DNA of 64,000 bases from Noviherbaspirillum humi (lineage in GTDB: Bacteria > Pseudomonadota > Gammaproteobacteria > Burkholderiales > Burkholderiaceae_D): the NCBI RefSeq assembly GCF_900188095.1, contig NZ_FZOT01000001.1, positions 372,001 through 436,000 of the forward strand. Reading direction: 5' to 3'. The translations under genes were made by a program, and so were the position numbers. The notes under the pieces are model-generated. The model saw only the letters and a program-made list of their open reading frames with translations. It did no database searches and was not told where the DNA came from. Shown one piece after another: positions 57,762 through 64,000 of this stretch (within the stretch, counting starts at the first letter, position 1; every line of letters starts with the position of its first letter).

Positions 57762-58979
57762 GTGCCCGCATTCCGATATGAAGCCGTCGACGCCGGCGGC
57801 CAGACCCGCAAGGGCGTGGTCAACGCCGACAGCCCGCGCGCCGCGCGCTCCGACCTGCGCGCCCAGGGCCTGGTGCCGATCCAGGTTGACGCCATCATCG
57901 CCGAGGCCAAGGCCGCCGGCAGCCGCCGCCTGAGCTTCGGCGACAAGCTTTCCACCAACGAGCTGGCGCTGTTCACCCGCCAGCTCGCCAGCCTGCTGGA
58001 AGCCAGCCTGCCGCTGGAGCAAGCCTTCACCGCCCTGCTGGACCAGGCCGAGCGGCCCTACGTGCGCGACCTGGTGGCGGCGATCCGCGCCGAAGTGATG
58101 GGCGGCGCCTCGCTGTCCGATGCGCTGTCCCAGCATCCCCGCGACTTCACCGACATTTACCGGGCGCTGGTGGCGTCCGGCGAGCACATCGGCCAGCTGT
58201 CGCGGGTGCTGTCGCGCCTGGCGGATTACATCGAGCGCCGCAACTCCCTGGTGCAGAAGGTGCGGCTGGCCTTCACCTATCCCGCCATCGTCACCGTGGT
58301 GGCGTTCGCCATCGTCATCTTCCTGCTGGCCTACGTGGTGCCGCAGATCGTCTCGGTGTTCGCCAACACCAAGCAGAAGCTGCCCATGCTCACCGTCATC
58401 ATGCTGGCCATCTCCGACTTCGTGCGCGGCTACGGCTGGATCGTGGCGCTGCTGCTGGCGGCGGCCGGCTTCGCCTGGCATACGGCGCTGAAGAACCCGG
58501 CCATCAGGTACCGCTGGCACAGCTGGAAGCTGGATGCGCCGATGTACGGCAAGTTCGAGCGCAGCCTGAACACCGCCCGCTTCGCCAGCACCCTGGCCAT
58601 CACCACCGGTTCCGGCGTGCCCATCCTGCTGGCGCTGCAGACCAGCCGCGACACGCTGTCCAACGTCGCCATGAAGGACCAGGTGGAGGAGGCCACCACC
58701 AGCGTGCGCGAAGGCGTGGGACTGGCGCGGGCGCTGTCGGCGCACAAGCATTTCCCGCCCATGCTGATCCACATGATCCGCGCCGGCGAAGTGACCGGCG
58801 AGCTGCCGGCCATGCTGGAGCGCGCCTCCAACGCGCAGGAGCAGGACCTGGAGCGGCGCGCCATGACCATCGCCGGCCTGCTGGAGCCGGCCCTGATCCT
58901 GGTGATGGGCGTGGTGGTGCTGCTGATCGTGCTGGCAGTGCTGATGCCGATCATCGAGATCAATCAACTGGTGCGGTAA
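57762..58979 (+). CDS. gspF: Type II secretion inner-membrane platform protein GspF
   Basis: 405 residues from GTG at 57762, preceded by GAGGAG. FRYEAVDAGGQTRKGVV starts the family, and two GspF repeats follow with TRQLASLLEASLPLEQAF and TLAITTGSGVPILLALQ, plus about three transmembrane helices. An in-frame ATG 27 codons upstream lies inside gspE and is rejected. Confidence 0.96.
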   Translation: MPAFRYEAVDAGGQTRKGVVNADSPRAARSDLRAQGLVPIQVDAIIAEAKAAGSRRLSFGDKLSTNELALFTRQLASLLEASLPLEQAFTALLDQAERPYVRDLVAAIRAEVMGGASLSDALSQHPRDFTDIYRALVASGEHIGQLSRVLSRLADYIERRNSLVQKVRLAFTYPAIVTVVAFAIVIFLLAYVVPQIVSVFANTKQKLPMLTVIMLAISDFVRGYGWIVALLLAAAGFAWHTALKNPAIRYRWHSWKLDAPMYGKFERSLNTARFASTLAITTGSGVPILLALQTSRDTLSNVAMKDQVEEATTSVREGVGLARALSAHKHFPPMLIHMIRAGEVTGELPAMLERASNAQEQDLERRAMTIAGLLEPALILVMGVVVLLIVLAVLMPIIEINQLVR

Positions 58980-59009
58980 GAAGGTACGGAAAAAACAATA
59001 AGGAAAACC

Positions 59010-59816
59010 ATGAAACGCTGGCCCGTCCTCGCAAGCTTCATCCTGTTCCTGGCGCTGTGCGCCACGCTCGCCTACTGGGGCATGCAGCTGTTCAAGCCGC
59101 CGCTGCGGCCGGTGGCGGCGCCGCCCCAGGCGGCCGCGCCGGAAGTGAGGCCGGAATCGGCATCGTCCCTGTTCGGCGGACGCGCCGCCAAGGCGGCGGT
59201 GGCCAGCAACTACCAGCTGCGCGGCGTGATCATGTCGGGCAGCCCGCGCGACAGCGTGGCCATCATCAGCGCCGACGGCAAGCCGCCGCAGGCGGTGCGC
59301 GCCGGCCGCGAAATCTCGCCTGGCGTGACGGTGAAGGAAGTGCATCGCGATTACGTCCTGGTGGCGGAGAACGGTGCGCCGAAGCGGGTGGAGCTGCCGG
59401 AGAGCGCCAAGGCCCAGCTCAATGTCGCCACCACGTCGCCGACGCCCGCCCGCCCGATCGGGCCTGGCCCGACGCCCCCGGCACAATCGACCCAGCCGCC
59501 GCCTCCGCCCAACGTCAGCATGCCGGCGCCGCAGACGACCGTGGTCAATCCACCGAGCGCCGGCACGCTGAATTCGACACCGCCCCAGCCGCCGACGCCC
59601 AACATGCCGCAGGCCGACACCTCGGGCGCTTCGGCCGCCGGCGCGGGTCAGTCCGGGGCCGCCCCGGCCGCGCAGGCCCCGCAAGGACGCGGCCTGTTCG
59701 CCACGCCCAACACCAATGCCGCCAGTCCGGGCAACCCGGCCGCGCCGGCCGCCGGACAGCCTGGCGCGGTTCCCGGCGTGCCGGGCACCAGCCAGCCCGG
59801 CAGCGCCCAGCCCTGA
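59010..59816 (+). CDS. gspC: Type II secretion protein GspC, short form without PDZ
   Basis: 268 residues: transmembrane helix at about 6-24, a homology-region domain at about 52-130 (NYQLRGVIMSGSPRDSVAII, SPGVTVKEVHRDYVLVAENG) that docks on the GspD N0 domain, then about 130 residues of Pro/Ala/Gln/Thr-rich sequence with no fold. Classical GspC ends in a PDZ or coiled coil; neither is visible here. It is the last gene of the operon and not the first. Preceded by AAGGAAA. Confidence 0.87.
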   Translation: MKRWPVLASFILFLALCATLAYWGMQLFKPPLRPVAAPPQAAAPEVRPESASSLFGGRAAKAAVASNYQLRGVIMSGSPRDSVAIISADGKPPQAVRAGREISPGVTVKEVHRDYVLVAENGAPKRVELPESAKAQLNVATTSPTPARPIGPGPTPPAQSTQPPPPPNVSMPAPQTTVVNPPSAGTLNSTPPQPPTPNMPQADTSGASAAGAGQSGAAPAAQAPQGRGLFATPNTNAASPGNPAAPAAGQPGAVPGVPGTSQPGSAQP

Positions 59817-59836
59817 CCCAGAGACGGATCAGGCGC

Positions 59837-60028
59837 TTACTCCTTGTCGTTCAGAAGCCGGTCCAGCAATTTCTGCTGCAGCTGGCGCTCGCCCGACGCG
59901 CTCTTCTGATGCGCCCCGGCGGCGCGCTGCCGGGCCGCGACGGCAATCGGATTGCGCGGCTTGAGCGCCCGCGCCGGCTCGTTGCGGATCATCAGCTTCT
60001 GGCGCTTGCTCAATGCCTTGTTTGCCAT
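59837..60028 (-). CDS. Small basic protein of unknown function
   Basis: 63 residues, strongly basic at the N-terminus (KRQKLMIRNEPARALKPRN) with a Gln/Leu-rich helical end (SGERQLQQKLLDRLLNDK). A good GGGAAAGAG Shine-Dalgarno precedes the ATG. It converges with gspC (20-base gap) and lies just beyond the hslU terminator, so it is probably transcribed separately. The N-terminus suggests binding to RNA, DNA or ribosome, but this is guesswork. Confidence 0.65.
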   Translation of the reverse strand: MANKALSKRQKLMIRNEPARALKPRNPIAVAARQRAAGAHQKSASGERQLQQKLLDRLLNDKE

Positions 60029-60044
60029 CTCTTTCCCTCACATG

Positions 60045-60071
60045 AAAAAGGCCCGCTTTGAAGCGGGCCTT
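60045..60071 (-). terminator. Intrinsic terminator downstream of hslU
   Basis: On the minus strand AAGGCCCGCTT-CA-AAGCGGGCCTT then TTTCATG: 11-base arms (60048-60058 and 60061-60071) and a short U-tract, 25 bases after the hslU stop. Confidence 0.75.
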
Positions 60072-60096
60072 GTGTTCGCTGCCGGTTTCCCGCTGC

Positions 60097-61437
60097 TTAC
60101 AGCACGTAGCGCGACAGGTCTTCATTGACCGCCAGCGCCCCCAGCTTGTCCTCCACATAGGCAGCGTCGATGGCGATGGTCTGGCCCTCGTTGCTGGCGG
60201 CGGAGAAGGAGATTTCCTCCAGCAGCTTTTCCATCACCGTGTACAGCCGGCGCGCGCCGATGTTCTCGGTTTTCTCGTTGACCGAATAGGCGATCGAGGC
60301 GATGCGTTCGATGCCGTCGGAACGAAAGTCGATCGTCACGCCTTCCGTGCCGAGCAGCGCCTCGTACTGCCGCGTCAGGCAGGCATCGGTGCTGGTCAGG
60401 ATGCGCTCGAAGTCGGCCACCGACAAGGACTCCAGTTCAACTCGGATCGGAAACCGGCCCTGCAGTTCCGGGATCAGGTCGGACGGCTTGGCCAGGTGGA
60501 AGGCGCCGGACGCGATGAACAGGATGTGGTCGGTGCGGATCATGCCGTACTTGGTGTTGACGGTGGTGCCCTCCACCAGCGGCAGCAGGTCGCGCTGCAC
60601 GCCGGCGCGCGAGACATCGGCGCCGCCCACTTCCGAGCGCGAGGCGATCTTGTCGATCTCGTCGAGGAACACGATGCCGTTCTGCTCGACGTTGGCGATC
60701 GCCTTCTGCTTCAGTTCGTCCTCGTTCACCAGCTTGGCCGCTTCTTCGTCCAGCAGCAGCTTCATCGCTTCGCGGATTTTCAGCTTGCGCTTCTTCTTGC
60801 GCCCGGCGCCGAGGCCGGAGAACATCGACTTGATCTGCTCCGTCATTTCCTCCATGCCGGGCGGCGCCATGATTTCCATGTGCGGAGACGCTTCGGCAAC
60901 CTCGATCTCCACCTCGCGCTCATCCAGCTGGCCTTCGCGCAGACGCTTGCGGAAAGTCTGCCGGGTGGCGTTCTGGCTGTCTTCCGCCTGCGCCGCCGGC
61001 GAGGAGGAGAAGCCGAAGTCGCGCGCGGGCGGCAGCAGGATGTCCAGCACCCGGTCTTCCGCCGCATCCTGGGCCTGGCTGCGCACCTTGCGCATTTCCG
61101 CCTCGCGCGTCTGCTTGATGCCGATGTCGATCAGGTCGCGGATGATGGTGTCGACGTCGCGTCCGACGTAGCCGACTTCGGTGAACTTGGTGGCTTCGAT
61201 CTTGATGAAGGGCGCATCCGCCAGCTTGGCCAGGCGGCGCGCGATTTCCGTCTTGCCGACACCGGTCGGGCCGATCATGAGGATGTTCTTGGGCGTGATC
61301 TCGTACCGCAGCGGATCGGCGACCTGCTGCCGGCGCCAGCGGTTGCGCAGGGCGATGGCCACCGCGCGCTTGGCCTTGGCCTGGCCGACCACGTGCTTGT
61401 CGAGTTCAGAAACGATTTCCTGGGGCGTCATGTTCAT
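60097..61437 (-). CDS. hslU: ATP-dependent protease ATPase subunit HslU
   Basis: AAA+ unfoldase of the HslVU protease. 446 residues from the ATG at 61437 ([19 protein letters not shown]). Walker [18 protein letters not shown], Walker [13 protein letters not shown], the sensor region [13 protein letters not shown] and C-terminal LSRYVL that inserts into HslV. The upstream in-frame extension overlaps hslV and is a shadow. Gap to hslV 52 bases. Confidence 0.98.
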   Translation of the reverse strand: MNMTPQEIVSELDKHVVGQAKAKRAVAIALRNRWRRQQVADPLRYEITPKNILMIGPTGVGKTEIARRLAKLADAPFIKIEATKFTEVGYVGRDVDTIIRDLIDIGIKQTREAEMRKVRSQAQDAAEDRVLDILLPPARDFGFSSSPAAQAEDSQNATRQTFRKRLREGQLDEREVEIEVAEASPHMEIMAPPGMEEMTEQIKSMFSGLGAGRKKKRKLKIREAMKLLLDEEAAKLVNEDELKQKAIANVEQNGIVFLDEIDKIASRSEVGGADVSRAGVQRDLLPLVEGTTVNTKYGMIRTDHILFIASGAFHLAKPSDLIPELQGRFPIRVELESLSVADFERILTSTDACLTRQYEALLGTEGVTIDFRSDGIERIASIAYSVNEKTENIGARRLYTVMEKLLEEISFSAASNEGQTIAIDAAYVEDKLGALAVNEDLSRYVL

Positions 61438-61489
61438 GGTGATGTCTTTTCGATGCGTTGCATGGGTGCCGCCTGGACGGCGGCCTGGC

Positions 61490-62026
61490 TCATTCCAGGG
61501 TCTCGATGGTGTGCGACAGGTTGGTGTAGATGCACAGCTCGCCGGCAATGGTGAGCGCCTTCTTGACCACCTCAGCCGGCGGCAGGTCGGTGTTTTCCTG
61601 CAGCGCCTTGGCGGCCGACTGGGCATAGGCGCCGCCGGAGCCGATGGCGCCGACGCCGTCTTCCGGTTCCAGCACGTCGCCGTTGCCGGTGATGATCAGG
61701 GTGGACTCGCGGTCGGCCACCAGCAGCATGGCTTCCAGGCGGCGCAGCATGCGGTCGGTGCGCCAATCCTTGGCCAGTTCCACCGACGCGCGCAGCAGAT
61801 TGCCCTGGTGCTTCTCCAGCTTGGCCTCGAAGCGCTCGATCAGGGTGAAGGCGTCGGCGGTGCCGCCGGCGAAGCCGGCCAGCACCTTGCCGCCATAGAG
61901 CTTGCGCACCTTGCGCGCGCTGCCCTTCATGACGATGTTGCCGAGAGTGACCTGGCCGTCGCCGCCGAGCGCGACCGAATTGCCGCGCCGGACCGACAGG
62001 ATGGTGGTGCCGTGAAATTGTTCCAT
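61490..62026 (-). CDS. hslV: ATP-dependent protease proteolytic subunit HslV
   Basis: 178 residues from the ATG at 62026. The N-terminus [16 protein letters not shown] has the six-residue propeptide seen in Burkholderiales; cleavage would expose T7 as the catalytic threonine. [16 protein letters not shown] and [16 protein letters not shown] are typical. Operon with hslU. Confidence 0.97.
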   Translation of the reverse strand: MEQFHGTTILSVRRGNSVALGGDGQVTLGNIVMKGSARKVRKLYGGKVLAGFAGGTADAFTLIERFEAKLEKHQGNLLRASVELAKDWRTDRMLRRLEAMLLVADRESTLIITGNGDVLEPEDGVGAIGSGGAYAQSAAKALQENTDLPPAEVVKKALTIAGELCIYTNLSHTIETLE

Positions 62027-62150
62027 GCTTTCCTCTTGTTTCTGATTACGGCCGCAAATGCCGTAATTCGGAGCAATTGGGGTCGCGCCGTCAGAAAACA
62101 AGACGAAGTTTTAGCCTGCCGGGAGAGGGAGGCGGGCGGCATGAGTCGGG

Positions 62151-63518
62151 TCAGTATTTCCGCGGCACCACGCGCACGATGTCGGCCAGGCCGGTGGTAG
62201 CGAACAATCGGGCCACCAGGTGATTGACTTCGCGTAACTCGATCACCTTGCCGCCGGCGCAGTGCGGCGCCAGGCCGAGGGCAAGCTGGGCCGAGGCGTT
62301 GAACTCCACCCGCGCCAGCCGGCTGCAATCGATGGTCGAAACCGGTGCCGAGCCCGCATGAGCCAGCAGCGCCCGCACCAGGTCCTCGGTGCGGCCTTCG
62401 ATGACCGCCGGCATGCGGAACCGGTCGGCCTCGGATTCGGGGTCGGGCAAGTCGATCAGGCTGGCGATGGGCTGGACGGCCGGCGCCACGAAGGGCGGCG
62501 GCGACACTTCGAAGGCCAGGCAGTAGTCCATGCTGGTTTCCTCGAACGCCTGCTCCTGGTTCAGCAGCCGCAGCACTTCCAGCAGCAGCAGCCATCCGGG
62601 TTCCATCTCGCGCGGCCCGGCAGCGGCGATGGCATCGCGCAGCACCTGCACCAGGCGGCTGGCGCCGATCAGATAAGGTTCCATGCCGCGCTTGTGCAGC
62701 TGGCGCAGCGCCGCCAGCAGCAGGGCGCAGCCATCCGCATCGGCGCCGCTGACGCGCATGAAATCCAGGCGCAGGGACGGTGTCGATGCCGACAAGGCTT
62801 TGAGCCGTTCAATGGTCTTGATGCATCCGGCATCCAGGCGGCCGCTGAACGGCAGGGTGGCGGCGGTGCTTTGGGCGGCCTGTGGCGCCTCATCCGTCGC
62901 GGCTTGCCAGCCCGGTGGCGACGTCTCGAAGCGACTGGCATACGCCAGCCCCAGGGTTTCGAAGTCCGACTGCCTGCCGGTGAGCTGGTAGAGGTCGAAC
63001 AGCATCCACCAGGCCGGCGTCAGCGTGGATTCGGCATGGGTGTCGCGGGTCGCTTCCAGCAGCAGCAGTTCCGCCGCCTGCGGCTGGCCGCTGGCGTAGA
63101 GAATGGCGGCTTCCGCCAGTGCCGCCTCGGGATCGGCTTCCGGAACCGGGAAATCGGTCATCAGGGTGGTGGTGCCGTCGAGCAGCATGCCGGTGGTGGT
63201 GCCGAGGCGGGACAGGCCAGGAGACAGGTTCGCCGGCTGCGCCGGGGCGGCGTTCTTTGCCGGCGCACTGGCAGGCGCCGAAGCGGGCAGCTTGTGGCGC
63301 ATCCCGCTCAGCACCGACGTCATTTCGGATTCGATGGCGTCGATCTTCCGCGCGGTATTGCGCGCCGCCTGGGCATTTCGGGGCGAAGCGCTGCCCGCCG
63401 CATCGCGGGAGGCACTGGCGTCCGCGGTCGGCGCCGGAACGGTTCGCTCCGCGCGGCCGGTGTCGTCGTCGCTATCGGTGCGGCGAGGCTTTTTCCCAAA
63501 AAACGAAAATATGCTCAA
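62151..63518 (-). CDS. Protein with two TPR-like plus two STAS-like modules
   Basis: 455 residues from a TTG start at 63518 (MSIFSFFGKKPRR). A disordered Ser/Ala/Asp-rich start (10-100), then two similar halves: a helical segment ending FETLGLAYASRFETSPP (186-202) and FEETSMDYCLAFEVSPP (325-341), each followed by a STAS-like beta/alpha domain (220-295, LRLDFMRVSGADADGCALLL; 370-450, STIDCSRLARVEFNASAQL). The match of FExxxxxYxxxFExSPP and its order shows an internal duplication. STAS domains often bind nucleotides or act as anti-sigma antagonists; no partner is nearby. Located 124 bases upstream of hslV on the same strand. Confidence 0.8.
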   Translation of the reverse strand: MSIFSFFGKKPRRTDSDDDTGRAERTVPAPTADASASRDAAGSASPRNAQAARNTARKIDAIESEMTSVLSGMRHKLPASAPASAPAKNAAPAQPANLSPGLSRLGTTTGMLLDGTTTLMTDFPVPEADPEAALAEAAILYASGQPQAAELLLLEATRDTHAESTLTPAWWMLFDLYQLTGRQSDFETLGLAYASRFETSPPGWQAATDEAPQAAQSTAATLPFSGRLDAGCIKTIERLKALSASTPSLRLDFMRVSGADADGCALLLAALRQLHKRGMEPYLIGASRLVQVLRDAIAAAGPREMEPGWLLLLEVLRLLNQEQAFEETSMDYCLAFEVSPPPFVAPAVQPIASLIDLPDPESEADRFRMPAVIEGRTEDLVRALLAHAGSAPVSTIDCSRLARVEFNASAQLALGLAPHCAGGKVIELREVNHLVARLFATTGLADIVRVVPRKY

Positions 63519-63662
63519 GGTGTGCCTGTATCGCTGTGCTGCCCGGCAGGCAAGGTGGAAAGAAAGCCTACGTTACCATAGCCGCAGAAAATTTCCATGC
63601 AGAAATAGACATGCTACTTTGCGATTTCGGCGCGCTTTGAGAAAAAGCAATCGGATTCCGCG

Positions 63663-64000
63663 TCAAAAGGTCGTGCGCACCCCCATCGTCACGTTTCTTC
63701 CCGGCTGGGGCGCCACTTCCCGCAACAGCGATGTCGACAGGCGGATGTCCTGATTCAGCAGGTTGTTCGCCAGCATGAACCAGGTGACCCGGGTGCGGCC
63801 GATGCGCTGGTCATAGGACAGGCTGGCATCGAGCCGGGTATAGCCGGGCGTCGGATTGGCCTCGAAGCTCGCCAGCCGTTCCTGGCGGTAGGCATGGATC
63901 AGGCTGGCGGTGCTGCGCCAGGCGCCCCGCTTGTAGCCCGCATCGAGGCCGATCCGGCTGGCCGGCTGCAAGGGAAGATTGCCGGCGCCGTCCAGCCTGC
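63663..64000 (-). CDS. TonB-dependent outer-membrane receptor, C-terminal end (runs off the window)
   Basis: About 112 codons visible, open to the window edge. It shows beta-barrel strands alternating polar and hydrophobic residues (YTRLDASLSYDQRIGRTRVTWFMLANNLLNQDI), the periplasmic turn VAPQPGRNVTMGVR and a terminal phenylalanine (RTTF), the BAM recognition signal. The DIRLSTSLLREVAPQPGR ending resembles zinc/metal or porphyrin receptors of the ZnuD type, but the plug domain is outside the window so the substrate cannot be fixed. Confidence 0.88.
   Translation of the reverse strand, partial: RLDGAGNLPLQPASRIGLDAGYKRGAWRSTASLIHAYRQERLASFEANPTPGYTRLDASLSYDQRIGRTRVTWFMLANNLLNQDIRLSTSLLREVAPQPGRNVTMGVRTTF

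Noticed and set aside
56495-58030. 511-residue minus-strand ORF opposite gspE/gspF
   Set aside because: Spans two real genes on the other strand; Asp/His/Arg-rich antisense translation.

Overview
The window is high-GC chromosomal DNA from a betaproteobacterium of the order Burkholderiales, most likely Oxalobacteraceae (Herbaspirillum/Noviherbaspirillum/Massilia-like). This is inferred from gene order (gatCAB back to back with mreBCD-mrdA-rodA; dacC-dat-ybeD-lipB-lipA; argB-HAD-slmA; gpmA-envC-ctpA-moeB; a gspG..N-D-E-F-C operon; hslVU) and from protein signatures. No rRNA, tRNA, CRISPR array, IS element or prophage is visible. Nearly all of it is ordered core genome.

Layout. 1-2895 (-): gatC-gatA-(secreted Cys-rich protein)-gatB, the tRNA-dependent amidotransferase. 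3148-8971 (+): mreB-mreC-mreD-mrdA-rodA, the elongasome. 9131-10264 (+): rlpA. 10284-14115: rsmI (-) diverging from lpoA/lppC-yraN-SIS isomerase-dolP (+), followed by a secreted DsrE protein and a TlpA-like thioredoxin. 15312-23772: PAP2 phosphatase, lipA, lipB, asparaginase, a cupin and ybeD, then a visibly AT-richer islet (about 19.56-21.53 kb) with one orphan PilV/shufflon-type pilin on the opposite strand, then dat and dacC. 24017-26216 (-): hydrolase, 2Fe-2S ferredoxin, VanZ-like protein. 26379-28815 (+): birA-coaX-SPOR protein. 28965-31242 (+): argB-HAD-slmA. 31510-36785: DCC protein, two DMT exporters, an NAD(P)-binding protein, and a D-tartrate-dehydratase-like enzyme divergent from a LysR regulator. 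36927-39938 (+): a hybrid histidine kinase. 39968-44535 (-): gpmA-envC-ctpA, a terminator, then moeB/thiF. 44675-47520 (+): rhodanese-grxC-secB-SH3 protein-gpsA. 48281-59816 (+): a complete type II secretion operon. 59837-64000 (-): a small basic protein, hslU, hslV, a duplicated TPR/STAS protein and the end of a TonB-dependent receptor.

Cell-envelope work dominates. MreBCD, PBP2, RodA, RlpA, LpoA, DacC, Dat, EnvC and CtpA act on peptidoglycan. DolP, SlmA and the SPOR proteins link to division and the outer membrane. The Gsp system exports folded proteins, with SecB feeding the Sec step. Many genes overlap as ATGA/GTGA, which indicates translational coupling. The least ordinary items are the orphan PilV-like pilin with about 50-residue repeats, the low-complexity insertions in several Gsp proteins with a PDZ-less GspC, the duplicated TPR/STAS protein beside hslVU, and several tightly shared gene boundaries (a CATG shared by two start codons, a CTAG shared by two stop codons, a terminator inside a neighbouring CDS).
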